A stretch of 64,000 nt of DNA, from NCBI GenBank assembly GCA_025506515.1, contig CM046452.1, forward strand, positions 67,823,060 through 67,887,059, written 5' to 3'. Below are positions 22,195-33,740 of the stretch, in pieces. The stretch is from Flaveria trinervia (taxonomy: Eukaryota > Streptophyta > Magnoliopsida > Asterales > Asteraceae). Within the stretch, counting starts at the first letter, position 1; every line of letters begins with the position of its first letter. The notes under the pieces are model-generated. The model was given only the letters and a program-made list of their open reading frames with translations. It was not told the DNA's origin and ran no database searches. The position numbers and the translations under genes are program-made.

Positions 22195-22895
22195 ATGACT
22201 GATTGTAAGATTACTAAGACACCCATAGCTAGAAACCACTCCCTTGGACCTAATCTTAAGGGGGAGTGTGTAGATGAGCACTTATACAGGGCTATGATTG
22301 GGTCTTTTATGTATCTTACTGCTAACATGCTTGATATCATGTTTGCTACATGCATCTGTGAAAGATATCAAGCTAACTCTAAGATGTCTCACCTTATCAC
22401 TATCAAGAGGATTCTAAGATACCTCAAAGGTGCATCAACACTTGGTTTATGGTACCCAAGAATCCTGACTTCAATTTGTATGCCTATACAGATAGTGATT
22501 ATGGTGGTTGCAACATGACTGCAAAGTCTACATCTGGGGGATGTCAGTTCCTTGGTGGAAGGGTTGTCTCATGACAATGCAAGAAACAATCCTGTGTCTT
22601 TGCATCAACTGCTGAAGCTGAATACATTGCTGCTGTAAGCTACTGTGCTCAAGTGCTTTGGATTCAAAATCAGATGCTGGACTATGGGTTAAACTTCAAG
22701 GAGACTCCCATTCACATAGACAACAATAGTGCTATCTCAATCACAAAGAGCCCTGTGCAGCACTCAAGGACAAAGCACATTAATATCAGGTATCATTTAA
22801 TAAGAGATAACTATGAAAAGGGATTAATTGAACTAGTCAAAGTTCACACAGATGAACAATATGCTGATCTGTTTACAAAGGCTTTTGATGAATAG
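22195..22895 (+). pseudogene. Element E RT connection and RNase H, broken
   Basis: Contains MIGSFMYLTAN, RYLKGASTLGLWY, then in a shifted frame YTDSDYGGCN with the first RNase H aspartate, AEAEYIAAVSY, and HIDNNSAISITKSPVQHSRT near the end. A tryptophan codon has become TGA in the VSWQC-type motif near 22573. The frame ends in TAG at 22893-22895, closing pol. Confidence 0.87.
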
Positions 22896-23641
22896 AGATT
22901 TAAATATCTTATATAAGCTATTGGGATGATTAACTTTGAGTAGGTTTTTCTTAAAACTAATTCTTATTATTTCTTAAAATATGTGTCCTAAGTTGTCTAG
23001 TTCATCACTTCATAAGCTCATGTTTTCTTTGGATGAAAATTTCTTTTTGAAGACTTTCCTTAGATTTTTGAAAATTTCTGATACTTCAGAAGTTATGCTT
23101 TCAACTTTGGAAGCAAATCATGCCTTCAAAATAAATAACTGTCTGAAAATTTTACCTTCGAAAGAGTTCTTAGATCTATCTTCCGAAGCATAAATACTTG
23201 TATCAGACAATTACTTATTTTCAAGGACCATTACTTCCGAAGCAAATTAACTCTCGAAAGCTTTGTTGTTTTATACAAAGCACTCAAGTTTTAATTTCTC
23301 TTCCAAAGCAAAATTCTCAAAACTCTCAGGAAACTCTTTCAAAGTTATTTTAGCTTCGGAAGCTTTTTAATTAAAACTTCCGAAGATAAATAACCTTCGG
23401 AAGCTTTTTGACTTCTAAGAAAACTTCTTCTTGAGCAAAAGTAAACTACTTTTTCAGAGGTGGGACTGACATCCGGATTTCAAAGTTTATCATCTTTCAT
23501 TAAACTTTATCTGAAATCCCTCTCACATAAAACCCAGCGGTTTCCCCCCCTTTCTATCATCTTTTCATCCTCCAAACCTAAAAACCAAAATTTCTCTATG
23601 AATTTCTTTCTTCCTTCTTTCTTCATCTTAATCTACTCACA
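22896..23641 (+). other. Element E spacer between pol and ORF3
   Basis: No credible coding. Between about 23083 and 23405 the CTTCCGAAG/CTTCGGAAG palindrome seen in the LTR upstream part recurs at least six times with variants. A weak TATA-like acataaaac lies near 23525. It may act as the ORF3 promoter region. Confidence 0.5.
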
Positions 23642-26600
23642 ATGGCCAACCTTGCTCACAGAAATGATCCCAACTTTACCATGCAACTACACAGGCAACA
23701 CAATTAGGTTGCTCTGTTAAGCTATGAGAATGATCCTCATTTCTTAGAGGTTTGTCGTTTCTTAGCTTTATCAAACTACTTCACCTCCCTAACCATTGAT
23801 CCTCCTCTCTATGAGGATCAGCTGCTTGAATTCTGGAAGACTTGCCAAGAGGTCATTATGGACGGGGAGAAGGCACTGTCTGCCACAGTGCAGGGGAGAA
23901 CATCTTCATCACTCCGGCCATCATCAATAGGAATCTTCAGCTGGATGATAAGAAGGTGAGGTGTTCTTCCCAAAGGAAGCTGTCAATCATTTCTTTGAGC
24001 CGATGGGATATGAGGGAGATTTCTTTGTAAAGACCTGTAGGAAGGGAAGGTCTCATCCCAGTGGAGATTCCTACTCTATGTGGTCATCCACAGCTTATCA
24101 AACAAGCATGGTGGATGGACCGATTCCTGAGGATCTCTCCTTCATAGTCCATGGAATGGTTCAGGGGGTCAAATTCAGGTATTCTCAATTTGTTTATACA
24201 GATTTACTTGCTAATTTAGACTCCTTAGAATATTACATGTTTCCTAGATATGTCCAGTACATTCTTAACTGTGAACTGGGCTCACAGTTGAGGAAACAGG
24301 TAACATTCTTAAATTGGGATAGATGAAGCCCGAAATCTTTAAAATACTGAGAAAGCCCACTGTTGGCTTCTCTAGGGTAGAAACAGCCCTTGTCCCAAAA
24401 TGTTAGAGCTCATTGCTCAAGGTGACAACCTAGCAGCACAAGCTAGTGTTGAGCCCACACCTGCTACCTCCCAACCACACACACAACCTCAAATCACCAT
24501 CACTTACCAAAGAAAATCCAAACGAACCCCTGCTCAAGCTATTCGGTCTTGGAGGCCCCCATATACTTACCTATACAGGAAGAAGTGGACATTGGAGCTC
24601 CCACTTCTCCTGAGGAGTAGACCACTCCTATATCTTCAAGAATCAGTGCTGAGGTTCCTCATGCTCAACCTAATAAGCTCATTAGCCCAACTGCCTTAAG
24701 CCATCATTCTGAGTCTTAACACTCAAGTGATCAACCTTCAGGGGACAGTTACCATCCCCAGCCTATAGATCTCAACCAACCAATTCCCCACCTTGACTTC
24801 TATACTAATGACGATCTAGGTTTCAGTGAGTATAATGAGTCTCTCCTCTTTACCCCTACTCAAAGAGAGATGAATGCTCCTGAGTCTCCTACATCTATCC
24901 CACACCATTCACCTACAACTTAGGTGGACACTTCTGAACCTGTTCAGGATGTCCATATGGAAGAGGCTCTCACTTCTGAAAGTGATTACATCATTAAGAC
25001 CTCAACCATGGCAACTCAGCCCACTGGCATCTCAACTGAGATTGCCAGTGAGCAGAGGAAAACCAGCAGCCAAGAACCTGAAGCCGGTGGTGAGAGAGAG
25101 GAGTTTGGTCCAATCATCTCATCCCCTGATGAGTCTTCTGATGAAGATGAGGGGAATCTGAGACTAAAGGTGCACAAACTGACTAAAACATGCACCTATT
25201 AGTCTCAAAGGCGAGTCACCTTGAATCTCAGGTGACTACCTTACATAACAGGATCAATGATCACAACTTGAGATTTCATATCTTAAGGAAAACTAGCTGG
25301 AGACCCTTAAGAAGATCTCAACCAGGAACACAAGAACCTGTGGATGTGATTGACCTATCTTCCAGCTCACCTATGCAAGTGGGTGATGCTACCAAAAGGG
25401 GAGAAAGTTATTACAGCCACAAAACCTGGGAGTTCTTCAGAGAGAGTGGACATTAGGACTCACCATCCTCACTTGCAATTATGCATTCTCAATAACCTCC
25501 TTAAGTTCACATTGATGTGGACTACACAAACTCCTTCATACAGAGTCTGTTTGAGGATGGATACCAAGGGCTATGTCATCTTCACCATCTTTCAATCACA
25601 TCATTGGGTGGAGGTATGACAACATCAGGAAAGCCCTAATCATCATAAGAGTTCAAGGACAGCAAGAAGCTTCAATTTTCAGACTTTGAACTGCTATGAA
25701 GGTCTGGATTTAGTCAACATACCACTTGTCAACCCAAGCAAATCAAGACAAGCTGACAGACTGGCTCAAAGAATCCAAGACATGATCACTGCATAGTTCA
25801 GCTTAAGAAGGAGACTTAGGAAATCAGGCAATGCCATCGGTCAATTGGATGTTGAGGTAGTCCCTAAGATTAGTTTCATAGGGGAAACCTTGACTGAAGG
25901 CCCAGTGGTAGAACCTGAGACCCCTGTCTCATCATCATCAACTGCTGCAGAGATCCACACTCCTATTGAGACACCTGCTGGTGAAGGTGCTTCTCAACCT
26001 CTCTCTGGCCAGAGCTTAGATGCTGCAAGAAGCAATGAAGGCCAAAGCTCTCTCCAACTGAGTCACAAAGGTCTGTGAGTGACAAAGGGAAAAGAAAGAT
26101 GACATCTGAGGAGATTGAAAATGAGGAGAGAGAGAGGAAAAGGAGGCTGAGGGGAGAAAGTTCCTTTGCTGAGACTTCAAGACTCATGGAGTCTGCTATC
26201 AGGGCTGCCCCCAGACCAAATACTCAGAATGATGAGTTAACGACACTCAGGATAAATTACCTGCAGACAAGGAACTATGACATAGATAGTGTCATCTCTC
26301 TCCCCTTAGAAGAGTTGAATGAACAGGTTGATCTGGAAAGGTCAAAGGAGAAGAAGGATGCAGAAGATGCAGAGCTTCTAGTACAAGTCAAAGAAGAAAG
26401 AAGAAGAAAAAGACTGTACAAGGATATGCCTACCCTCTCTCCAGTTCAGGAAAGTCCTGTACAAGAAGATGTGGTTTAACAAGAACCTCAGGTAGACAAA
26501 GAAGAAGAGAGGATCAAGATGATCAACTACCTGAGTGCCACAGGCTTCTATCAGGCAGATGCACTCCTTCCCGTCCTATGACTATGTTGAGTTTGAGTAC

Positions 26601-27442
26601 TTAAAACAACTTGAACTTGAGATAATCAAGGACAGAAAGACAACTAAGAAGAAGCTAAGGGAAGAAGCTGCAAAATCAAGAGCTATCATCCAAAAGAGCA
26701 TGAAGAAGTCTACTAATAGGCAGAGGATGATGAGCTTCTTGAAGCTATATGGATTCTCCAGAAGGAGACTTGGCCCCATGTCTTTATCCACTATGGATGA
26801 GCATATTAGGGTGATCAAGCAGAAGATCAAAAGTGGAGAGCTCATTGACTTACACTCCACTCCAAGTCAAGCCCCACCTGAAGTGGAGGTTAAGGTTGAA
26901 CAACCAGAGACAACACAACCTGGACCTCCTGTTAAACTTAGCAAGCTTCATCTGCTGATCCACAGCAGGTCAACCTCCCTCTCCTTTTGAGTCTGAGAGA
27001 GAGGAAGTCCCAACTAAGAAAGAAGTGAAGATCAATCTGGTACTGCAGGCCAGTCTTCTCAGTTAAAACCTGTTAAGAAAGAAGAGGAGGCTTCTTCTAA
27101 ACCAAAGCCAAAGAAGAAGAAGACTGCACCCTCTTCTAAACTCCAGGATGAGTCAGAATATCTTGAGGTTGTGTAGTCAGAGGATGCTACATCAACTCCA
27201 ATTCAAACACTCCTCTAGCATCAGGAAGACCCATCTTGTCTTGGACATACACCACAAATCCAGAAAGATGGCATGTCATTAGAGATCAAGGCACTGAAGA
27301 CATTTACACATGGAAAGATATGTTTCAGTTGCCTCTGCATGACCTCTTTGATATGAGAAGACACTTTGATAGTCTGAAGGATCCTGATCACCTTATGAAG
27401 AAAGGATTGGTGATCATCCTAATGAGGACTGTTGACATATGA
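23642..27442 (+). pseudogene. Element E ORF3, unknown function, broken
   Basis: Begins at ATG 23642 (MANLAHRNDPNF). The N-terminal domain has YEDQLLEFWKTCQEV, INRNLQLDD, FFPKEAVNHFFEPMGYEG and FVYTDLLANLDSLEYYMFPR (to about 24326). Pro/Thr/Ser-rich low complexity follows, then charged helical segments at 26075-26479 (EEIENEERERKRRLRGE) and 26535-26860 (YDYVEFEYLKQLELEIIKD), and a short C-terminal block with TTNPERWHVIRDQGTEDIYTW ending at 27442. The N-terminal domain is similar in pattern to that of D ORF3 (LQLxDD, MYPRF). An early stop at about 23706 and many shifts break it. No enzyme motif or clear membrane segment is seen. Confidence 0.7.
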
Positions 27443-27472
27443 AGTCTACCAAGTGTTTTGGTAGTATCAGCC

Positions 27473-27483
27473 TAGGGGGAGTT
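27473..27483 (+). promoter_or_regulatory. Polypurine tract of element E
   Basis: TAGGGGGAGTT immediately precedes the 3' LTR, the expected plus-strand primer. Confidence 0.88.
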
Positions 27484-28279
27484 TGTAGAAATTAATGAAG
27501 AGGCTGATGCAACCTAAACATCCAATGTTTATCCTACATGCTACACCAGTACTATGAAGAAGAATGCTTAGGAAGTTTCACACATGCAACATAAATATTC
27601 TAAGTGTGAAATCTTCCAAAGCCAAGACCAATATCTTTCGAAGCCAAATATGAAGTCTTCCGAAGCCTCAGAGACAAAGTCTTCCGAAGCTTCAACTTAT
27701 GAAGACAGATTCTTCCGAAGACTTTTGACACATGCTTTATCTGATACACTTTTCCATAAAGCTGGACACCTTTCTGCTGCACCTCTGTAAGGTCACCAAC
27801 TTACAAGAGGTGGTGAAAAGGTCCATGCTTTTGGTAACTGTACATTGAGGTCTTGAGTTTCTAACTTTCTACTTCATGTACTTTATCCTTTTTGTAATAG
27901 ATAAGGATGTGAGCTATGGCATGTCATAGTCACTAGTCAAAAGGCAATCTGCCTTTTGACTCTACAATTGATTTTGTTTTGTGTCTAGTCAATTGTATCC
28001 AGCTGGCTTTCAAAGTATAGGCGGCTGTAGGATGTAGTATAAGTATCTCATGTTCTTGTATCTTTCAATTATGCTTTGTAACACTTGTAATAGAACATAG
28101 AGAAAGCAATATACTTCATTCTTGAAAACCATATACTTTTGTTCTTTGTGTTCTGTCTCTTTCATTACTTGTGTTTTTAGTGTCTTACCTTGGTTAATCC
28201 AGTTTACTGTTTGTTTAGTTTAGTTAATCTTCTCTTTGTGTTGTTGTGTTTTAACTCTACACCCTTCAATGATCCTGCA
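27484..28279 (+). repeat. 3' LTR of element E
   Basis: 796 bp, TGTAGAAATTAATG to TGATCCTGCA, then the target duplication ACCTT at 28280-28284. The CTTCCGAAG palindromes recur at about 27611-27720. Confidence 0.93.
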
Positions 28280-28284
28280 ACCTT

Positions 28285-28973
28285 TATCTACCCATGTCGT
28301 ATAATCCATCACCTCCAAAACAACGCATCCTCCCTCTCTTTAGGCAGTAAAAGGTGTTTCTGATCAATGATCATCTATAGAAATCTTGGGTACATGCAGA
28401 ACCCTCCTTCCCCTTGCCTCTATGTTATCGACCATGTATGAGAATATCATCTGGGAGAAACTGAATGGGTGGTTCAGCACCAGAGCAACATATGCATATC
28501 TGACATCTCGTCAAATCCTCCTCTCCTCGACGCAATGCACTTGAGGATGACGTGAGCTAAGTACTTAAACTGGGGGCACAGGTTGCTTTTATTAAGCACA
28601 CCTGCGTTGATGTCCCCAGTGTACTTCATCCACAGGAAGTATCCCCTAACTGTCATAGGGTGTAGCTTGGTCAGGTGGTCTCCATCTTCACCTAGATCCA
28701 GGATTTGCCTAAGATCGGCTGCTGGAACACTGATCTACTGTCCGAAGATCGAGCTTCGGATGCTGTAGGACTTAGTGGACCTATCAACAGTAGCCCCTTC
28801 CAGAAGGTCTACTAGAGTGATATGTATGGAGTGCATGGTGTAGATATGGCCTTGAAGATCCTCGATCTCCTGAGAAAGGCTATAATCCTTGCAAACTCGA
28901 AAGCATTCTGAGTGGTAGCATCTAAGTGTACACAGATGTTGTGCTTAGGGCTCATGGTCCATCTATCAGCCAT
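28285..28973 (-). pseudogene. ORF3 of element C, N-terminal part
   Basis: Minus-strand ATG at 28971-28973 opens MADRWTMSPKHNICVHLD, matching the start of D ORF3 (MTSRWTMSTKHNICAYLD). RIIAFLRRSRIFKAISTPCT follows, then two stops, then the conserved TVRGYFLWMKYTGDIN and NKSNLCPQFKYLAHV (28474-28656). It is separated from its C-terminal part by element E. A splice acceptor-like site lies 4 bases upstream of the ATG in minus sense. Confidence 0.78.
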
Positions 28974-28977
28974 GTTG

Positions 28978-29531
28978 CTGTAACATAAGAATTATATACA
29001 TTAGCGTTGTGTATAGAAGATGACAATTAAAACTTTAGTTATTGTAGATCAAACTGGTGAATCATGTGATTGAACCATACGACTGAGTTATAGTCGTACG
29101 ATTGAGTTCAGTCGTACGATTTAGCCTGCGGCTGAGTTTAGTCGTGCGATTAAGCCTGTGATTGAGCTTAGACATTTGCTACACCATGTGGTTGAGTCAG
29201 TCATGTGACTGAACCCATACGCATGATTCATACGTGCGATTGAGTCATTCGCTGGCTCAATCGTGCAACTGTGTTCATCAGCATGACCATTCGTATCCTA
29301 CACTGTTGAACACCCTAGAATCGAATCTTTGTCAAAAATTGATATTAGCCTTTGTGTTTAGATGCATTAGACTCACAAAGACTTGAAATAACACTTAATG
29401 TTCTTTAAATTAACATTTATGTCCAGGTAAGTGGTCTATTTTTGGGTTTTAGTCTCGTTCTTGATTTCAACAGAATCAGCCCTTAGGTTTGAATAAACCG
29501 GTCATTAGGGTCTATTTCAGTCTCACAATAC
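28978..29531 (-). promoter_or_regulatory. Candidate 5'-leader intron of C ORF3
   Basis: In minus sense the donor reads CTATAG|GTATTG (boundary 29532/29531) and the acceptor TTATGTTACAG (ending 28978), just before the ORF3 ATG. D has the same arrangement with a near-identical length (554 versus 557 bp). The interior holds palindromes of the CAGTCGNNCGACTG type (29050-29290). Predicted only; no transcript evidence. Confidence 0.4.
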
Positions 29532-29666
29532 CTATAGATGAATGAGGAATCAGTTAGGATCAAATCAGTATGTAAGAACATGCAAATGAAAAATTGGCAG
29601 AGTATCGTCGTATTAGAAGTTTCAGAGAGCTTTGAAGGGTGGTAAGGTTATGACCGACTGACCCCT

Positions 29667-29674
29667 TATTTATA
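29667..29674 (-). promoter_or_regulatory. Internal TATA box upstream of C ORF3
   Basis: TATAAATA on the minus strand, followed downstream by AGGGGTCAGTCGGTC, matching D 57756-57780 (TATAAATAGAGGGGGAGTCGGTC). Palindromic repeats flank it at 29690-29950, upstream in minus sense, as at the LTR TATA box. It lies about 700 bp before the ORF3 start. Confidence 0.5.
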
Positions 29675-30019
29675 CTCTTTTTAAATTTAGTCGTGCCACT
29701 GGACTGCTACTTGTGCTCCAGTTGTGCGACTGAGTCCATACTCATGCTTCAGTCATGCGACTGGGGTTCAATCGTGCGACTAGCTCATACTCCTTCATCC
29801 ATTCGTATGATTGGTTCAGTCTTGTAGTCTAATCACATGGTTGTCCCATACTCATGGTCCAATCGTGTGACTGGCTCATACTTATGGTTCAATCGTGCGA
29901 TTGGCTTATACTTATGCTTCAATCGTACGAGTGGCTCATACTCATGAGTTTGACCTCATACACTTTTAAACCTTTAAATTTTAACCTTTGATAAACATTA
30001 TGACCTTTTAACACCATTT

Positions 30020-30116
30020 GATCATCTCAGACGTGATCCTTTTAGTTTGGAACTGTTTGATCACCTCAAACGTGATCCTTTTAATTTAAAACTGATTGGC
30101 CACCTCAGACATGACC
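30020..30116. repeat. Array of three 19-bp hairpins, 39-bp spacing, in element C
   Basis: Inverted repeats at 30020-30038, 30059-30077 and 30098-30116 (the last imperfect), e.g. GATCATCTCAGACGTGATC, each with GATCA/GGCCA arms around a 7-9 nt centre. The same motif forms four hairpins in element D at 57264-57394. Confidence 0.7.
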
Positions 30117-30324
30117 CCTTTTAGTTAGTGGTTCACAGAGTACATCCAGTTGTATAGTCTGACATTTACACAACATAAGACTAGAAAATAGAAAATACCT
30201 TAGAAATTTAAAAGAAAACCAAGACATATTTTTGTTGTGTTGGGTTTGAACAGAAGAGCTTCAAGTTAATTTGATTATTTCTGGAGCGATTTATTATTGA
30301 ATCATACAGGTATATCAGAATCGT

Positions 30325-30837
30325 TTGGGAACCCCTTTTAGTATGCACTTTGATGCTAGATTCTTTTTTTGTCTGAGAGTCATTAGTACTTTCAAGAAAT
30401 CATACAAGAGCTATAAGATGCACACAATGATTTTGACTTTCAAGAATTGCAGCCACGATGATTGTCAGTATGTTTGTCCACTTAAATCCATACACAGCCT
30501 TTTGACTTACTTTGATGATGAATTAGGTTTAATTATTTCAACAAGCATTTGTGGATCTCACACTTATATGGTAATCAACATTCCTCAGGAGATTTTTGAG
30601 TGGTTTACGGGTATTGGACAAGAAGAGACTATTCTAAGAGCTTTCAAAGAGATGCCAAGCCTTAGGTCAGTGCCATCGCACCACAGAGAGGCGCACACAA
30701 CAATGAATTCCAGAATATTTAGGTTATGCTTATCCTCAGGTCAGTGCCACCATCAGCAGAGAGGCACACAACCTATCTTCTTGTTAGAGTATTTATTTTT
30801 CTGTTGCACACAATGCACCAACAACACTAGTCATTAG
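30325..30837 (+). CDS. Open frame antisense to element C, conserved in part in D
   Basis: A 170-codon plus-strand frame in the spacer between the deleted pol and ORF3, antisense to the element. Its middle (TFKNCSHDDCQY, CPL; ICGSHTYMVINIPQE) has a counterpart in the antisense strand of D 56700-56890 (TFKNCSHSDCQY; ICGSRTYMVINIPRE), where one frameshift now splits it. The C-terminal third overlaps a duplicated 39-bp non-coding motif, so that part may not be protein. Not recognised as any family. It may be a real antisense gene, a structured RNA region, or a coincidence of sequence conservation. Confidence 0.3.
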   Translation: MGTPFSMHFDARFFFCLRVISTFKKSYKSYKMHTMILTFKNCSHDDCQYVCPLKSIHSLLTYFDDELGLIISTSICGSHTYMVINIPQEIFEWFTGIGQEETILRAFKEMPSLRSVPSHHREAHTTMNSRIFRLCLSSGQCHHQQRGTQPIFLLEYLFFCCTQCTNNTSH

Positions 30838-31135
30838 CTTGATTGCATTTAGTAGTTTTTACATGTGCTTTGCTCATATTTATGGTCATCCGCACACATT
30901 TGTGGTGTTTATTTTGCTCGTCACCCCTTATTGGAAACGCGTTGATTGTGTTAACCGGGGATAAGATGAGAACCCACAGCAAGTTGAACAAGTTAGTTTA
31001 AAATTTTAAATCACAAATAAAGTCTACTCATCTATCGTGTTGAATCTACCGACACATCATATAATGAACTAGCAACCTCTAGGTCTATTTTCTCTATGTT
31101 ACCTCAGTAGCAAACTAGTTTAACTATCATTTTTC

Positions 31136-31555
31136 TTTAGTCGTGCGACTGAATCATGCGATTGAGTCATACGCGCGACTGAAGGTTTAGTCGTGCGACT
31201 GAAGGTTTAGTCGTGCGACTGAGTCAATCTTATGTCTCAATCATATGACTGATCTAGTCTCCTGGTTCAGTCGTGCGACTGGTCCATAATCATGATGTAT
31301 TCATGCGTATGGTCCATAAATATGGGCCATTAGCATGAATACTCATCCGACTATACTGAACACATTACTTAATCATTATTGACTTAGAATTATGTACAAC
31401 AACCACAAACCTATATAAGCAGTCATACATATGACTTAAAGATAAATAGACATCAAATCATATATCATATTTCATTACATTATCAAATTACACATATGTA
31501 AGAAATGAAAGACTTTGACATTTAAGCACATAAACTAGGTACACATGTATCTACA
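31136..31555 (-). repeat. Truncated 5' LTR of element C
   Basis: 420 bp matching 12865-13275, ending in TGTATCTACA before the duplication TCTTA. The part holding the TATA box, R and U5 (matching 12559-12864) is gone, joined directly to spacer sequence equivalent to D near 56195. Confidence 0.88.
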
Positions 31556-31560
31556 TCTTA

Positions 31561-32223
31561 AATATTATTACTTAATTATTTTAATTTTTTTAAAAATATA
31601 CTCTTATAATAGTTTTTTAATTATATATATATTGTATGTAAGTATATATATATATTTCTTTTTAAAATTTATTTATCTACTTTTCTAATTTTAAGAATAC
31701 AAACTAGAGGATTAAGAATATATTTTTTTATGTTATATAATTTAAATTAGTAATTGGTTTTATTTCATTGTCACTTTTTTATTACCATTTTGGTTTATGA
31801 AAATTTTAAAAATAGTTTGTCTTATGGTATAAAAATTTTAATACCATTTTGGTATACAATTTTTAACTTTGTTAAATAGTTTGGCTTATGGTATAAACAA
31901 ATTTAAACTATTTTGGTATAAAGTTTTCAACTATGTTAATAGTTTGGCTTATAGTTTATATTAATGACCTATTACAGATTGGAATTTTTTTTATAAAATT
32001 TATTTGTTTTCATTTTTTTATTAGAATTATTACTTTTATCATTTTAAAACTATTTTAATTGTTTTATTTTATATACTTACTTTTTAGTTATTTTTATGTC
32101 TTCATTTGTGATTGACTTTTGTTTTTATTCCTACAAGGATTGTTGATTATTTTTGCAAACTCTATCTTACTTTTTTTAGAAACTTCATGTAGTTTTTTTC
32201 TATTTTTTGCAACCGAAATAATT
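31561..32223. other. AT-rich host DNA between elements C and A
   Basis: Original flank of both insertions, continuous before insertion with 12558. No gene. Includes a tandem repeat at 31811-31960. Confidence 0.6.
31811..31960. repeat. Tandem repeat, about 63-64 bp, 2.4 copies
   Basis: Units starting aatagtttggcttatggtata at 31811, 31875 and 31938, each continuing with ttttggtataaagtttt-like sequence. Confidence 0.75.
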
Positions 32224-32810
32224 TGTAAGGCCCCGTTCTCAGGACGCTCACAGCTGGTTAATCATTGCACATAAAACATATATTTACATTTAATTTAAAT
32301 AAACACTGCAGCGGAAACATTCAAAAATGACTTTCATTTCATTATAAAGGCTTTTGCAAAATAATACATCGTTATCACATTACAAAATACTTGTTGCATT
32401 ACATCACAAAAGCATTATAAAAACGGATGCCATCCAAAAAGGAGCCAAGTAGCCGCCCCGTGCCATCCTCAGCAACCTTACCTGCCAACTGGAAACATAT
32501 AAAAGTCAGCGTTGCTGAATGAGTTCTAGTTTTTAAATAAAACATACTTTACTTTCATTAAAAACTTTCTTTACTTTTGTATGTGGTCACACATCATACG
32601 TACACATAGATAATATCATTATTATCTTCATCATTCGTTCGTTCATTTCGTACATTCGTCATGAAATCTTTACTTTCATTCGGACCAGTGCCATGTGCTT
32701 CACCCCACCATATGCATAAAGCCGGTACTGGGCCTGAGGTCTTTCAAAGACCTCGAACATTATACACGAAGCTGACTCCAGTACATAGGGTAAGCGGCAA
32801 GGGTCCCAAA

Positions 32811-33020
32811 CATATGGTTAATCACAAGGATTGAACCCCAGTGTGCATCCTTCTGTGGTAATTAACCAGCACACAGTTGAGCTAACACCCTTCATTGGGT
32901 GTGAACCTCCATACATATGCTTAATCACACGGATCAAGCTTCAATGTTCTTCCTTCTAGGGTGGCTAACCCACACGTGGTTGAACTAACACCCTTCATTG
33001 GGTGTGAACCTCCTTACATA
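32811..33020. repeat. ~102-bp tandem repeat in LTR A
   Basis: The phrase catatgcttaatcac recurs at 32811 and 32914, with a partial third copy at 33015. Each unit holds aacacccttcattgggtgtg, a 6-bp-stem hairpin. Also present in the other LTR at about 62530-62745. Absent from the LTRs of element B, which carry a different tandem repeat at this place. Confidence 0.8.
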
Positions 33021-33427
33021 TGCTTGCAAGCCTTTCATACTTTCATTTATTCATTAATGCATGCATTCTTTCATTACGTTCCTCTTTTCATTATCTTCCA
33101 TTTTACGTTACATAATACTTTTCATTACATTCAACGTAAAGCCACAGGAAAATAATCACACATAATAGGAAGATAAACATACAACATAAAACATCGCCAT
33201 ACAAGACACCATCATACATGCATACATACATCACACATACCATCATGCATAACATCATGCATAACATCATGCATAACATCATCATCATGCATCATCTTAT
33301 ATCATTCATGCCCTTCACATCATCTTTAACCTCAAAAAGTCAACTTACATAGCCCCGGGGAACATCCCAAGTCAAAGCCTACTTTAACATTTTTCCCCAA
33401 AAAGTCAGAAAATATTCTAAGTCCTTA

Positions 33428-33740
33428 GGCGCATGAGCACTATGCAGGCACATGGCCATTCAGACGCATGAGGAACACTTAGGCGCATAGGCCACTTTTA
33501 GGCACATCGGTACTATTAGGGCACATGAGCAAGACTTAGTCTATTCTGGGCAGTTCTAGGCGCATGAGCACTATGCAAGCGCATGAGTGCGTGGGCGCAT
33601 GAGCTATTCTGGACGCATGAACACTTTGCCTATTTCTAGGCGCATGACTACTATATGGGTGCATGAGGTCTTAGGCACATGGGAACACTTAAGCATTTTT
33701 ACATACTAGGCGCATGAACCCTATTTGGGCGCATGAGCAG
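33428..33740. repeat. GGCGCATG motif array in LTR A
   Basis: About 18 copies of (g)ggcgcatgag or close variants spaced irregularly at 12-30 bp. Equivalent arrays are in all four A/B LTR copies. Confidence 0.8.

Larger units (their letters stand above)
15980..28279 (+). mobile_element. Element E: SIRE-like Ty1/copia retrotransposon inside C
   Basis: Complete 12.3-kb element with 798- and 796-bp LTRs, a tRNA-Met primer site, a polypurine tract and a perfect 5-bp target duplication ACCTT (15975-15979 and 28280-28284). Gene order is gag, protease, integrase, RT, RNase H, as in Ty1/copia, followed by a long extra ORF3 before the 3' LTR as in the SIRE/Maximus lineage. By eye the two LTRs differ at roughly 5% of sites, so the insertion is not recent. 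All frames carry stops or shifts. It lies antisense to its host element C. Confidence 0.95.
12559..31555 (-). mobile_element. Element C: deleted SIRE-like Ty1/copia retrotransposon
   Basis: Read on the minus strand, the 3' LTR (12559-13275) starts TGTAGATACATG and ends CCTCTAACA. A 5-bp target duplication TCTTA is at 12554-12558 and 31556-31560. The LTR matches that of element D in its core promoter (cctataaataccacctaatt) and palindromes. Internally only the part downstream of pol survives: the spacer and ORF3, which align along their length with D 56190-61735. The gag-pol region, the primer site and the inner half of the 5' LTR are missing, apparently by one deletion with its junction near 31130-31136. 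Element E is inserted at 15980-28279, so C's own DNA is about 6.7 kb. Confidence 0.9.

Noticed and set aside
33103..33288. Met/Cys-rich minus-strand frame
   Set aside because: Translation of the catcatgcataa short repeats in LTR A.
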